From contig NZ_LT629775.1 in NCBI RefSeq assembly GCF_900105395.1, forward strand, positions 6,475,501 through 6,539,500: a stretch of DNA of 64,000 nucleotides, in the 5' to 3' direction. The notes under the pieces were generated by a model. The model was not told where the DNA came from. It searched no databases and saw nothing but the letters and a program-made list of their open reading frames with translations. This stretch comes from Streptomyces sp. TLI_053. Lineage in GTDB: Bacteria; Actinomycetota; Actinomycetes; Streptomycetales; Streptomycetaceae. Below, one piece after another: positions 32,582 through 41,049 of the stretch (its first letter is position 1; every line of letters begins with the position of its first letter). A program made the position numbers and the translations under genes.

Positions 32582-32620
32582 CGCCGGGGCCGGTCGGATC
32601 CCGTCCGGCCGGCCCCGGCG
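32582..32620. terminator. Hairpin terminator
   Basis: CGCCGGGGCCGG (32582-32593) pairs with CCGGCCCCGGCG (32609-32620) across a 15-base loop between convergent genes ending at 32538 and 32699. Flanked by short repeats (CGCTGAC units at 32533-32556; CGCGTCCACGGG twice at about 32673-32697). Confidence 0.6.
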
Positions 32621-32698
32621 CGGTTCAGGCAGGGAACGCGTCGAGGACGCATCCGGGAATCGATCCGGGAACGCGTCCACGGGCGCGTCCACGGGCGC

Positions 32699-33484
32699 TC
32701 AGTGCACCTCGGTGACCACCACGTCCAGCTGCCACGGCTTGCGCGCGGTGCCCTCGGCGGCGACCTCCACCCGGTGGCCGAGCCCCAGCAGCGCGTCCAG
32801 CAGCTCGCCGGGCGTCTTGGGCTCGGCGCCCGCGACCAGCAGATCGCGGACCAGACGGCCCTTGGTGGCCTTGTTGAAGTGGCTCACCACCGTGCGCCTG
32901 CCGTCGCGCTCCTGCAGCACCCGCACGGTGGCCGTCCGGGCGACGAGCTCACCGGCGGGCTTCCAGGCCGCCGCGTACGCGGAGGAGCGCAGGTCCAGCA
33001 CCAGCCCGTCGGCCACCTCCGGCAGCACGGACGCCGTCGCGCTCCGCCAGTACGCTCCGAGCGCCCCCAGTCCGGGGAGTTTCACACCCATCGAGCAGCG
33101 GTAGGGCGGGATCCGGTCGTCGATCCGGACGGCGCCCCAGAGCCCGGAGAAGACCAGCAGCGACCGCGCGGCCCGGTCGTGGGCGGCCTCGTCGAGCGTC
33201 GCCAGCCCGAGGTTGTCGAAGAGCACACCGGTGTACACCTCCCCGGCGGGGAACGCGCCCGCCGTCGGCAGACCCGCGTTGCGCGCCACCTCGCCGCGCA
33301 GCCCGGGGCTCAGCCCCAGCACCTCGGCGGCGGCGTCCTCGTCGCCCCGGCAGAGCCCGACCAGCGTCTCCAGCACCCGGGCCCGGGCCGCCGTCAGCCC
33401 GGGCAGCGACAGTCCGTCGAGCGCCACCGGCACACCGTCCCCGGACGCGGCCTTCCCCTCCGAGGGCGGCAACAGGACCAGCAC
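32699..33484 (-). CDS. yaaA: YaaA-family peroxide stress protein
   Basis: DUF328/YaaA protein of 261 aa; in E. coli YaaA lowers free intracellular iron under peroxide stress and binds DNA. Family landmarks: MLVLLPPSEGKAASGDG at the N-terminus, VYTGVLFDNLGLATLDEAA, LLVFSGLWGAVRIDDRIPPY, YRCSMGVKLPGLG, and late SHFNKATKGRLVRDLL. Start GTG 33484, giving the canonical N-terminus. It is followed on the same strand only by the terminator region, with DUF3995 upstream in the same direction. The iron-protection role in actinomycetes is extrapolated. Confidence 0.85.
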   Translation of the reverse strand: MLVLLPPSEGKAASGDGVPVALDGLSLPGLTAARARVLETLVGLCRGDEDAAAEVLGLSPGLRGEVARNAGLPTAGAFPAGEVYTGVLFDNLGLATLDEAAHDRAARSLLVFSGLWGAVRIDDRIPPYRCSMGVKLPGLGALGAYWRSATASVLPEVADGLVLDLRSSAYAAAWKPAGELVARTATVRVLQERDGRRTVVSHFNKATKGRLVRDLLVAGAEPKTPGELLDALLGLGHRVEVAAEGTARKPWQLDVVVTEVH

Positions 33485-33525
33485 GGCGGACTCCTCAACA
33501 CTTTGTGGCGGCGGACCCGGCCACC

Positions 33526-33990
33526 CTACGCAACCGGCCCGCGCTCCCGGTAACGCGTGCCGGCCGCCGAGACCACCGCCGCGCCGGCACCGAGCGCCAG
33601 ACAGAGCGGCGAGTAGTACCGGGTGTCGAGGCGCCGGAACCGCTCCGAGCGCTCGGCGAAGCCGCCCCCGAACACCACCAGGCCGCCCGCGCCGCGCGTC
33701 AGCAGCACCGCCGACACCGTCCGCACCCCCGCCCGGCGCAACCGCGCCGGCCCCACCGCCGGCACCGCCCCGGCCTCCGCGGCCACCAGGTACGCGGCCG
33801 CCCCGAGCAGTCCCGCCACCGCCGCGCACGCCGCCGCCGGTGGCACCCCCTCGCCGGTGCCGACCACGGTGTCCGCGAACTCCTCCGGGGTCCGCAGCGG
33901 CCAAGGCGTCACCGTCCACAGCGCGTGCAGCGCCCCAGTGCCCGCCAGTACTCCGGCCACCGCCGTTCCCACGGTCCGTACCGCCCGCAT
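33526..33990 (-). CDS. DUF3995 membrane protein
   Basis: Small integral membrane protein of 154 aa with four hydrophobic segments (VAGVLAGTGALHALWTV; ACAAVAGLLGAAAYLVAA; TVSAVLLTRGAGGLVVFG; CLALGAGAAVVSAAG). The GALHALWTVTPWP near the start and RYYSPLCLALG near the end are the DUF3995 landmarks. No function known. Starts ATG 33990; the YaaA gene begins 41 bp after its stop, so the two may be cotranscribed. Confidence 0.8.
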   Translation of the reverse strand: MRAVRTVGTAVAGVLAGTGALHALWTVTPWPLRTPEEFADTVVGTGEGVPPAAACAAVAGLLGAAAYLVAAEAGAVPAVGPARLRRAGVRTVSAVLLTRGAGGLVVFGGGFAERSERFRRLDTRYYSPLCLALGAGAAVVSAAGTRYRERGPVA

Positions 33991-34192
33991 CGCGTGCGCC
34001 CCCTTCGCCGTCGATCATCAGCGCCTCCCACGCTACGACTCCTTACGCCGACGGTCCGCCCGCGTGCCGGGCCCACCCGGGGGCTCTGCCCGGAGGTCCG
34101 CCCGGACGCGCCCGCCCGCCACCGGACCGCCCGGACGCGCCGCCCGCACCGGCCTCCGTCCGGAACCACCCGCCCGGCCCTACGCTGCCCCC

Positions 34193-35701
34193 ATGCCCCG
34201 CCGAAAACTGCGCGTCAAGGCCGCCGACTCCGCCCGGATCAACGCCGAACTGGCCGAGCTGCGGGCCGCTCTGGAGATCCGCACCGAATGGCCCGAGGCG
34301 GCGCTGGCGGAGGCCGAGCGGGCCGCCGGGTCACCCCGGCTGCCCGACCACGACGCCACCGGGCTGCCGCTGTTCACCGTCGACCCGCCCGGCTCCCGCG
34401 ACCTCGACCAGGCCATGCACCTCGCCCACCGCCCCGGCGGCGGCTACCGGGTGCACTACGCCATCGCCGACGTCGCCGCCTTCGTCCGCCCCGGCGGGGC
34501 GATCGACGAGGAGGCCCGCCGCCGGGTGCAGACCCTGTACTTCCCCGACCGGTCGGTGGCCCTGCACCCCACCCGGCTCTCCGAGGACGCGGCGAGCCTG
34601 CTGCCCGGCGAACCCCGCCCCGCGCTGCTCTGGCAGCTCGACCTGGACGAGGACGGCGCCGTCGTCCTCGCCGACCTGCGGCGCGCCGTGGTCCGCTCGC
34701 ACCGCCGGCTCGACTACGCGGCCGTCCAGCGCGCCGTGGACGCCGGCGGTGCCGACGAGCAGCTCGCCCTGCTCGCCACCGTCGGCCGGCTGCGCGAGGA
34801 ACGGGAGCGCGAGCGCGGCGGGATCAGCCTGCCCGTGCCCGAGCAGGAGATCGAGGAGACCCCGCGCGGTTACGTCCTCGGCTACCGCGCGCCGACCCCC
34901 GCCGACGGCTGGAACGCCCAGATCTCGCTGCTCACCGGCATGGCCGCGGCCGAGCTGATGCTGGACGCCGGGGTCGGTCTGCTCCGCACCCTGCCGGCCG
35001 CGCCGCCCGCCGCGTACGAGCGGCTGCGCCGCAGCGCCCGCGCGCTGGACATCGACTGGCCCGACGGCCTGCCGTACCCGGAGCTGGTCCGCTCGCTGGA
35101 CCCGGACCGCCCGCTGCACGCCGCCTTCCTGAACGAGTGCACCGGCCTGCTGCGGGGCGCCGGTCACCGGGCCTTCGACACCGCCCGGGGCCGTCCCGCG
35201 CCCGCCGACCCCGGGCACGCCGCGCTGGCCGCGCCGTACGCGCACTGCACCGCGCCGCTGCGCCGGCTGGGGGACCGGTTCGCCCAGGAGGTCTGCGCGG
35301 CGGTCGCGGCGGGCGAGGAGCCGCCGGACTGGGCGCGCGAGGCGCTGGAGGACGTGGCCGCGCTGATGACGGCGGGGGACCGCCGGGCGGCCGAGGTCGA
35401 ACGGGCCTGCGTGGACCTGGTGGAGGCGGAGGTGCTGTCCGGCCGGGTGGGCGAGGACTTCCCGGCGGTGGTCATCGACGTGGACGGGAAGCGGCCGGGC
35501 CGGGGCACCGTCCAGCTCCGCGAGCCGGCCGTCCGGGCCCGCTGCGACCGGGCGGGCACCGGGCCCGGTGAGGGGGCCGACGGGGCGTCACCCGGCGACG
35601 GGGAGTCACCCGGCGCCGCCCTGCCGCTGGGCGGCCGGATCGCCGCCCGGCTCACCGTCGCGGACCCCGCCACCCGGACGGTCCGCTTCGCCGCCCTCTG
35701 A
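34193..35701 (+). CDS. RNB-domain exoribonuclease (RNase II/R-like)
   Basis: Cytoplasmic 3'-5' exoribonuclease candidate, 502 aa. The RNB catalytic domain shows FTVDPPGSRDLDQAMHL, with the Asp cluster (near residues 62-72) that binds two magnesium ions, then YRVHYAIADVAAFV and GGAIDEEARRRVQTLYFPDR, and the late segment APYAHCTAPLRRLGDRF with the substrate-clamping Arg. N-terminal cold-shock domains and the usual basic tail of RNase R are missing; the C-terminus is a variable, Asp/Gly-rich insertion within a small S1-like fold. Start ATG 34193. The MFS gene follows 27 bp downstream. Confidence 0.88.
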   Translation: MPRRKLRVKAADSARINAELAELRAALEIRTEWPEAALAEAERAAGSPRLPDHDATGLPLFTVDPPGSRDLDQAMHLAHRPGGGYRVHYAIADVAAFVRPGGAIDEEARRRVQTLYFPDRSVALHPTRLSEDAASLLPGEPRPALLWQLDLDEDGAVVLADLRRAVVRSHRRLDYAAVQRAVDAGGADEQLALLATVGRLREERERERGGISLPVPEQEIEETPRGYVLGYRAPTPADGWNAQISLLTGMAAAELMLDAGVGLLRTLPAAPPAAYERLRRSARALDIDWPDGLPYPELVRSLDPDRPLHAAFLNECTGLLRGAGHRAFDTARGRPAPADPGHAALAAPYAHCTAPLRRLGDRFAQEVCAAVAAGEEPPDWAREALEDVAALMTAGDRRAAEVERACVDLVEAEVLSGRVGEDFPAVVIDVDGKRPGRGTVQLREPAVRARCDRAGTGPGEGADGASPGDGESPGAALPLGGRIAARLTVADPATRTVRFAAL

Positions 35702-35728
35702 GCCGGGCCCCGGTGGGAGGATCGACCC

Positions 35729-37231
35729 GTGCCCGATGCGACCTTCGTGAGTCCGCCGCCCGTCGCCGACCCCGGCCGGGGCCGCCGACAGCTCGTCCTG
35801 GCGATCTGCTGCATGAGCCTGTTCATCGTGGGGCTCGACAACACCGTGGTGAACATCGCCCTCCCGGAGATCCAGAAGGACCTGGACGCCCCGGCCTCCG
35901 GTCTGCAGTGGATCATCGACGCCTACACCCTGGTGCTGGCCTCGCTGCTGATGCTGTTCGGCTCGCTCGCCGACCGCTTCGGCCGCCGCCGGGTGTTCCA
36001 GACCGGCCTGGTGGTCTTCGTGCTCGGCTCGCTGCTCTGCAGCCTGGCGCCGAGCCTGGGGTGGCTGGTGCTGTTCCGGGCGGTCCAGGCGGTGGGCGGT
36101 TCGATGCTCAACCCGGTGGCCATGTCGATCATCACCAACACCTTCACCGAGCCGCGGGAACGGGCCCGGGCGATCGGCGTCTGGGGCGGGGTGGTCGGCA
36201 TCTCGATGGCGCTCGGGCCGCTGCTCGGCGGGTTCCTGGTGCATGCCGCCGGCTGGCCGGCGATCTTCCTGATCAATGTCCCGGTCGGACTGCTGGCCTG
36301 CCTGCTGACCGCCCGTTACGTCCCCGAGTCGCGCGCGCCGCGGGCCCGCCGGCTCGACCCGGTGGGGCAGCTGCTGATGGTGGTGCTGCTCGGCTGCGGC
36401 ACCGCCGCGATCATCGAGGGCCCGGAGCACGGCTGGACCTCCCCGCTGATCCTCGGCCTGGCCGCGGCGGCGATCGGCGCGCTGCTGGCCTTCCCGCTCT
36501 GGGAGCGGCGGGTCGCCGAGCCGCTGGTGGACCCGCGGTTCTTCCGCAGTGCGCCGTTCACCGGGGCCACCCTGACCGCGGTCTGCGCCTTCGCCTCGCT
36601 CGGCGGGTTCCTCTTCCTCAACACCATCTACCTCCAGGACGTCCGCCGGTACAGCCCGATGGAGGCCGGCCTGTGGACGCTGCCGATGGCGGTGATGATG
36701 CTGGTCTGCGCGCCGCTGTCGGGCCGGATCGTCGGTGCCAGGGGCCCCCGGCTGCCGCTGGTGCTGGCGGGTCTGGGCCTGATCGGCAGCGGTCTGCTGC
36801 TGACCCGGCTGGCGGCGGACTCCCCGCCGGCGCTGCTGCTCGCGGCGTACGGGCTGTTCGGCTTCGGCTTCGGCTTCGTCAACGCGCCGATCACCAACTC
36901 CGCCGTGTCCGGGATGCCGCGGGCCCAGGCGGGGGTGGCGGCGGCCGTCGCCTCGACCAGCCGGCAGGTCGGCCAGTCGCTCGGCGTCGCGGTGATCGGC
37001 ACCGTGGTCGTCTCGGCGGTGGCCGGCCCGGTGCTCACCGGTTTCGCCCCGGCGAGCCACGCCGGCTGGTGGATCCTGGTGGGGCTCGGTGCGACGATCC
37101 TGGTGCTCGGCCTGGTCACCACCTCCGCCTGGGGCACCGCCACCGCGGCCCGGGTGGCCGCCCACCTCGGCGCGGAGCCGCCGCCGGCCCGCCCCGGAGT
37201 ACGGGAGGCCCCGCCCGAGCGGCTACCATGA
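35729..37231 (+). CDS. DHA2-type MFS multidrug exporter (14 TM)
   Basis: Proton-driven drug exporter of the DHA2/EmrB-QacA family, 500 aa, in the cytoplasmic membrane. Motif D1 is LFIVGLDNTVVNIALPEIQK; the A motif is GSLADRFGRRRVF; the antiporter motif C is GVVGISMALGPLLGGFL. Fourteen hydrophobic segments fit the length. Start GTG 35729. It lies 27 bp after the ribonuclease gene, and the RNase P RNA begins 8 bp after its stop codon, so rnpB either has its promoter inside this gene or reads through from it. Substrates not deducible. Confidence 0.9.
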   Translation: MPDATFVSPPPVADPGRGRRQLVLAICCMSLFIVGLDNTVVNIALPEIQKDLDAPASGLQWIIDAYTLVLASLLMLFGSLADRFGRRRVFQTGLVVFVLGSLLCSLAPSLGWLVLFRAVQAVGGSMLNPVAMSIITNTFTEPRERARAIGVWGGVVGISMALGPLLGGFLVHAAGWPAIFLINVPVGLLACLLTARYVPESRAPRARRLDPVGQLLMVVLLGCGTAAIIEGPEHGWTSPLILGLAAAAIGALLAFPLWERRVAEPLVDPRFFRSAPFTGATLTAVCAFASLGGFLFLNTIYLQDVRRYSPMEAGLWTLPMAVMMLVCAPLSGRIVGARGPRLPLVLAGLGLIGSGLLLTRLAADSPPALLLAAYGLFGFGFGFVNAPITNSAVSGMPRAQAGVAAAVASTSRQVGQSLGVAVIGTVVVSAVAGPVLTGFAPASHAGWWILVGLGATILVLGLVTTSAWGTATAARVAAHLGAEPPPARPGVREAPPERLP

Positions 37232-37239
37232 CCCCTACG

Positions 37240-37643
37240 GCGGAAGAGCCGGCCGGGCGGTCGCGACGGGTCCCAGGACCCGCCGAGGAACGTCCGGGCT
37301 CCACAGAGCAGGGTGGTGGGTAACGCCCACCCGGGGTGACCCGCGGGACAGTGCCACAGAAAACAGACCGCCCGCCGCTTCGGCGACGGGTAAGGGTGAA
37401 ACGGTGGTGTAAGAGACCACCAGCGACCGGGGTGACCCGGCCGGCTAGGTAAACCCCACCTGGAGCAAGGTCAAGATCGGCGCCCCAGGGCGCTGTGCGC
37501 GGATGCTTGAGGGCTGCTCGCCCGAGTCCGCGGGTGGACCGCACGAGGCTGTCGGCAACGGCAGCCCTAGATGGATGACCGCCTCCCCGGCCCGCGCGAG
37601 CGGCCCGGGAGACAGAACCCGGCGTACAGGCCGACTCTTCCGC
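37240..37643 (+). ncRNA. rnpB: RNase P RNA (bacterial class A)
   Basis: Catalytic RNA of tRNA 5' processing. The outer ends pair (CGGAAGAG at 37241-37248 with CTCTTCCG at 37635-37642). Conserved blocks in order: GAGGAACGTCCGGGCTCC, ACAGAAAACAGACCGCC, GGTAAGGGTGAAACGGTGG, TAAGAGACCACCAGC, AGGTAAACCCCACCTGG and the 3' block AGATGGATGACCGCC plus GACAGAACCCGGCGTACAGG. Length about 404 nt, normal for streptomycetes. It is followed by a strong hairpin. Confidence 0.97.
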
Positions 37644-37653
37644 CCCTGACGTC

Positions 37654-37702
37654 GGCGAAGGCCCCCCGATCTGCGAAACAGCAGGTCGGGGGGCCTTCGG
37701 CG
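37654..37702 (+). terminator. rnpB terminator
   Basis: Near-perfect hairpin of about 19 bp: CGAAGGCCCCCCGATCTGC pairs with GCAGGTCGGGGGGCCTTCG around GAAACA. It starts about 10 bases after rnpB and is followed by the convergent end of the small zinc protein gene at 37723; probably active in both directions. Confidence 0.9.
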
Positions 37703-37722
37703 TTCGCGGTACGGCTGCGGGA

Positions 37723-37980
37723 TCAGCCCGGGTGGGTGCCGACGGCGTCGCGGATCTGGTCGCCGAGACCGCCGTTGACGCGGGCGCAGTGGGCGCAGCA
37801 GAAGAACATCCCAGCCACCTCGACGCCGTGGCCGACGATCCGCACGCTGCACTGCTCGCAGTGCGGGGCGAGCTTCTCCATCGCGCACTCGAAGCTGTCG
37901 AAGGTGTAGACGTCGCCGGTGACGGTCTTGATCTCGAAGGCGAGCCAGTAGTCGTTGCCGCAGGTGACGCAGGTGGCCAT
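37723..37980 (-). CDS. Cys-rich small protein (prokaryotic metallothionein-like)
   Basis: 85-residue metal-binding protein of an actinobacterial family often labelled prokaryotic metallothionein. Cysteine pairs are arranged in three groups: CVTCGNDYWLAFEI, DSFECAMEKLAPHCEQCSVR and GMFFCCAHCARVNG; the conserved IVGHGVEV lies between. These should form a treble-clef or similar zinc fold rather than a true metallothionein. Start ATG 37980. It lies alone, with its 3' end facing rnpB. Possible roles are zinc storage or a nucleic-acid or protein contact; none is proven. Confidence 0.75.
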   Translation of the reverse strand: MATCVTCGNDYWLAFEIKTVTGDVYTFDSFECAMEKLAPHCEQCSVRIVGHGVEVAGMFFCCAHCARVNGGLGDQIRDAVGTHPG

Positions 37981-38094
37981 GGCGGCGCACTTCCTTCCGG
38001 GCGGGTGGGGCGGACGGCGGGGCGGGGCGGCTGCCCGGCCCTTCCCAGTGTCCGAGTGCCCCCGGCGGGCGGCCACCCGGTGGAGCCACCCCGG

Positions 38095-38493
38095 TCATGC
38101 GGGGCGGGCGGAGAGCTCCTTCAGGGCGTGCAGGACGCGCTCGGCGTCGTCGGCGGCGACGAAGAGGTGGTCGTGGTGGTAGCCGGCCACCACGTTGCAG
38201 CTGAGTCCCTCCTCGGCGAGCCGGGTGGCGACGGCGGCGGTCAGTCCGACGGCCTCCAGGGCGGAGTGGATCCGCAGGGTGATCCAGGCGGCCACGTACT
38301 CGTAGCGCAGGCCCAGGGCGTCCGCCTCCTCCTGGGCCACCACCACCGTCACCCCCTCGGGTTCGGCGACCGTGGCGACCGGCCGCAGTCCGGCGGGCAC
38401 CTTGGTGGGGAGCGTGCAGTAGACGTACCGCCCCGGGTTGAGCTCGGGGCGCAGGTCGCGCAGCAGTGTTGCGAGGTCTCGTTCTCCGGCCAT
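38095..38493 (-). CDS. ACT-domain protein
   Basis: Small cytoplasmic regulator-like protein of 132 aa of the ACT group related to DUF2241. It has tandem ACT folds: an N-terminal half starting RPELNPGRYVYCTLPTKVPA and a C-terminal half AAWITLRIHSALEAVGLTAA followed by GLSCNVVAGYHHDHLFVAAD. ACT domains bind amino acids or other small ligands; which one is unknown here. Start ATG 38493. It is divergent from the PadR gene, and the 182-bp gap contains several palindromes. Confidence 0.85.
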   Translation of the reverse strand: MAGERDLATLLRDLRPELNPGRYVYCTLPTKVPAGLRPVATVAEPEGVTVVVAQEEADALGLRYEYVAAWITLRIHSALEAVGLTAAVATRLAEEGLSCNVVAGYHHDHLFVAADDAERVLHALKELSARPA

Positions 38494-38566
38494 GCACGCA
38501 CCGTAGCGGCCGCGGGGGCGGCAGTGTCGGAAGGTGTATCGGAAACCGTTGACGGCCGACAGTCAG

Positions 38567-38630
38567 CGATATATCGTCGAGTTATCGAGACAGTAACTCG
38601 ACTGTCCCGAACGATCGTTTGGACGATCGT
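38567..38630. promoter_or_regulatory. Palindrome cluster upstream of padR (putative PadR operator)
   Basis: Three elements in 64 bp: the palindrome CGATATATCG (38567-38576), the inverted repeat TCGAGTTA / TAACTCGA with a 9-base spacer (38577-38584 and 38594-38601), and the direct repeat ACGATCGT (38611-38618 and 38623-38630), which is itself palindromic. The area is AT-rich for this genome and ends about 45 bases before the padR start, so autoregulation is likely. Confidence 0.6.
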
Positions 38631-38675
38631 CGCGACGGGGCCGCGTCCGAGCGGCCCGAACGGGAGGTGGGTGCC

Positions 38676-39335
38676 ATGCGCCCAGGACGATTCCGTGGAG
38701 AAGGCGGGCCCGGCGGTTGCCGCCCGGGTCCGGAGTTCGCCGGTGCACCCGGCGAGAGGTTCGAGGGCCGGGGGGCGTTCGGCCCCTTCGGGCCGCCTTT
38801 CGGCGGCGGCGGGCCGGGCGGACGCCCGGGTCCGCCGTGGGCCCGGGGCGGCTTCGGCGGGCCGCCGCCGTGGGTGCGCGGACGGCGCGGCGGGCGGGCC
38901 CGGCGCGGGGACGTGCGTGCCTCGCTGCTGGCGCTGCTCAAGGAGCGGCCGATGCACGGCTACGAGATGATCGCCGAGATCGCCGAGCGCTCGGGCGGGG
39001 CCTGGCGGCCCAGTCCCGGTTCGGTCTACCCCACCCTCCAGCTGCTGGAGGAGGAGGGCCTGGTCACGGCGGAGGAGGTCGGCGGCAAGCGGCTGGTCCA
39101 GCTCACCGAGGCGGGCCGGACCGAGGCCGAGGCCGGACCGGACGAGCCGTGGGCCGAGGCCGGCCAGGAGGTCGACTGGGCCGCGGTCCAGGAGGTCGGC
39201 CAGGCGCTGGGCGCGGTGGAGCAGGCCGTCCGTCAGGTCATGGCGACGGGTACCGAGGCGCAGCGCGCCAAGGGCCTGGAGGTGCTCAACGAGGCCCGCA
39301 AGAAGCTGTACCTGATCCTGGCCGAGGACGCCTGA
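38676..39335 (+). CDS. PadR-family transcriptional regulator
   Basis: Winged-helix repressor of 219 aa. A long Gly/Pro/Arg/Phe-rich N-terminus (residues 1-80, for example GPFGPPFGGGGPGGRPGPPW) precedes the PadR fold: ASLLALLKERPMHGYEMIAE, then PSPGSVYPTLQLLEEEGLVT and GGKRLVQLTEAG. The C-terminal helices (EVGQALGAVEQAVRQVMATG; EVLNEARKKLYLILAEDA) should form the dimer. ATG 38676 has GGGAGG 8 bases upstream. PadR proteins usually repress themselves and an adjacent exporter or enzyme; here no exporter is adjacent, the only divergent neighbour being the ACT-domain gene. The inducer is unknown. Ends before a 20-bp hairpin. Confidence 0.88.
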   Translation: MRPGRFRGEGGPGGCRPGPEFAGAPGERFEGRGAFGPFGPPFGGGGPGGRPGPPWARGGFGGPPPWVRGRRGGRARRGDVRASLLALLKERPMHGYEMIAEIAERSGGAWRPSPGSVYPTLQLLEEEGLVTAEEVGGKRLVQLTEAGRTEAEAGPDEPWAEAGQEVDWAAVQEVGQALGAVEQAVRQVMATGTEAQRAKGLEVLNEARKKLYLILAEDA

Positions 39336-39352
39336 CCGGTCCGGGCCCCGGT

Positions 39353-39397
39353 CCCCGGACCGTCGTCGGCGGCGCCACCGCCGACGACGGTCCGGGG
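39353..39397. terminator. Perfect 20-bp hairpin terminator
   Basis: Arms 39353-39372 and 39378-39397 are perfect complements around a CGCCA loop. It lies between the convergent padR gene and the two-helix membrane protein gene ending at 39414. Confidence 0.85.
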
Positions 39398-39413
39398 CGG
39401 GCGGTGCGGCCGC

Positions 39414-39611
39414 TCAGGAGCGGACGGCGAACAGTGCCACGCACGCGAGCAGCAGCACCGTCCAGCCGAACCAGAGCCAGCCGTTGGAGCCGAGCACCGC
39501 GCTGTAGACACTGACCGCCACCAGCAGGCCGGCCGTGACCCCGGCCACCTGCCGGTTGTGCAGCGACACCGACCGGGAGCGGTTCCTCGGGTGCCGTTCG
39601 GTTCTCGCCAT
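39414..39611 (-). CDS. Two-helix small membrane protein (65 aa)
   Basis: Unknown protein with a basic N-terminus (ARTERHPRNRSRSVSLHNRQ) and two membrane helices: VAGVTAGLLVAVSVYSAVLG and WFGWTVLLLACVALFAVRS. Start ATG 39611 with GGGAGG upstream, so translation is likely. The neighbouring small gene at 39641 is on the same strand, 29 bp away; the two are probably cotranscribed. No function is apparent. Confidence 0.65.
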   Translation of the reverse strand: MARTERHPRNRSRSVSLHNRQVAGVTAGLLVAVSVYSAVLGSNGWLWFGWTVLLLACVALFAVRS

Positions 39612-39640
39612 CGCCGTCCTCCCGCGAGGGGAGGCGGCCG

Positions 39641-39871
39641 TCACCCGGAAGCGCGGGCGGTGGCCGCCTCGTCGTACTCGTAGCGCCAGAACCAGCGGGT
39701 GCCCCGCTGCTGCTTGGCCCGGACGTACACCAGTGTGCGCGCGGGAGTGTCCCCGTGCGAAGGGACCGGCACGGTGTACTTCTTGGGCACCCCGTACATC
39801 GGGCCCAGCGGGATGGGGAGGATCCGGCCGTCCAGGGGGCCGCCGACGAATTCGGTGTCCGCGCTCTTCAC
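39641..39871 (-). CDS. Conserved small hypothetical protein (76 aa)
   Basis: Soluble 76-residue protein of a family found across streptomycetes. The N-terminal motif FVGGPLDGRILPIPLGPMYG and the C-terminal RGTRWFWRYEYDEAA define it; the middle is basic (VPKKYTVPVPSHGDTPARTL). The start is GTG 39871. The pattern GGPLDG...R..Y.Y is also seen in phage-associated small proteins, but here it is within core DNA. Role unknown. Confidence 0.65.
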   Translation of the reverse strand: MKSADTEFVGGPLDGRILPIPLGPMYGVPKKYTVPVPSHGDTPARTLVYVRAKQQRGTRWFWRYEYDEAATARASG

Positions 39872-40313
39872 CCCACCAGGGTCTCACCCCGGCGGGGGTT
39901 CCCGGCGGGCCGGGCGGACGGAGCGGAGGGCGCCCCGGGGGAGGCGGTGTGACGGCCCGGTGCCGGGAGTGTGACCGGAGAGGCACCGCCCCCGGTCATC
40001 CGAAGGGCCCGCGCACCCTTATCCTTCCTGTTACGCCCTCGGGGTCCACCCGGGTCAGCGGGCCCGTACGGGCCGGGCGAGGCGCATCTCATCGTGCCCG
40101 CCGGGCCGCAGAGCCGCAGCCGTCGTGCCGCCTCGACTCCGTACCGTGACCCCGGGCGTCGACCGTCCGGCAACCCCGGCTCCGGCCGGCGGGGCGCGGG
40201 ACCGCAGTGCCGAGCACCACCCGGGGAAGCAGTGGGGGGTGCCGTGCGTTGCGTCGGAGTGGTACGTCGAACGCTGTGTCACACCAGGCACGGCAATGCG
40301 CGGAAGGGGCCCG
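39872..40313. other. 442-bp divergent intergenic region
   Basis: No gene with good coding signal. An AT-richer spot at 40010-40035 (CACCCTTATCCTTCCTGTTA) and another at 40250-40300 (TGGTACGTCGAACGCTGTG) are the likely promoter sites for the small reverse genes and for the forward gene at 40314. GGAAGGGG at 40301-40308 is its ribosome binding site. Confidence 0.4.
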
Positions 40314-41015
40314 ATGGAATCCGGCGGCAGGTGGACGGCCTGGTGGCAGAAGCGGGATCGTGAGCGGGCCCGGTCGGCGGCACCCGACACCCCCGCCGCC
40401 AGACTGGACCAACTGCTCGGCGCGGTCCGCGCCGGGTTCCCGCTCGCTCCCGCCGCGCATCCGGCCGGGTACCGCTGTTCCTGCGACCGGGTGGCCTGTC
40501 CGGCCCCGGCCCAGCACCCGGTCTCCTTCGCCTGGCAGACGCAGGCCACCACCGACCCGGAGCAGCTCGCCCGCTGGCTCTCCCGCGACCCGCTGGCCAA
40601 CTTCGTCACCGCCACCGGCCGCGCCCACGACGTACTGGACGTCCCGGCCGAGGCCGGGCGGCTCGCGCTGGACCGGCTGACCGCGCTCGGCGTCGAGGGC
40701 CCGGTGGCCGCGGTCGGCGAGGACCGCTACCTGTTCTTCACCGCCACCAGGGGCACCCCGGTGGACGAGGACGAGTGGTGGCCGAGTGCCCTGGACTCCA
40801 CGCCCGATACCATGTCGGAGCACCCCGGCCTGCGCTGGCACTGCCGCGGCTCGTACACCCTGCTGCCGCCGGCCGCGCTGCCGGACGGCTCGGAGGTGCG
40901 GTGGCTGCGGGGGCCGGAGCAGCCCCTGCCGGACCCGCTGCGCGTCCTGGACGTGCTGACCGACGCCTGCACCGAGGTGGGCGCGGTGGCCGAGGAGCAG
41001 TGGCTGATCGGCTGA
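40314..41015 (+). CDS. Bifunctional DNA primase/polymerase-like protein
   Basis: 233-residue protein related to the N-terminal primase-polymerase (Prim-Pol, AEP) domain. Landmarks: WTAWWQKRDRERARS, RAGFPLAPAAHPAGYRCSCD with the cysteine pattern, HPVSFAWQTQATTDPEQLAR, then DVLDVPAEAGRLALDRLTAL. The catalytic DxD of active Prim-Pol enzymes is not convincing (VLDVPAE corresponds), so activity is doubtful. Typical streptomycete homologues are stand-alone and lie next to map, as here. ATG 40314 is chosen for the GGAAGGGG 5 bases before it; ATG 40296 is an alternative. Confidence 0.72.
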   Translation: MESGGRWTAWWQKRDRERARSAAPDTPAARLDQLLGAVRAGFPLAPAAHPAGYRCSCDRVACPAPAQHPVSFAWQTQATTDPEQLARWLSRDPLANFVTATGRAHDVLDVPAEAGRLALDRLTALGVEGPVAAVGEDRYLFFTATRGTPVDEDEWWPSALDSTPDTMSEHPGLRWHCRGSYTLLPPAALPDGSEVRWLRGPEQPLPDPLRVLDVLTDACTEVGAVAEEQWLIG

Positions 41016-41049
41016 CCGACGAACCCGACTCACCGACCGATCGGCCTTC

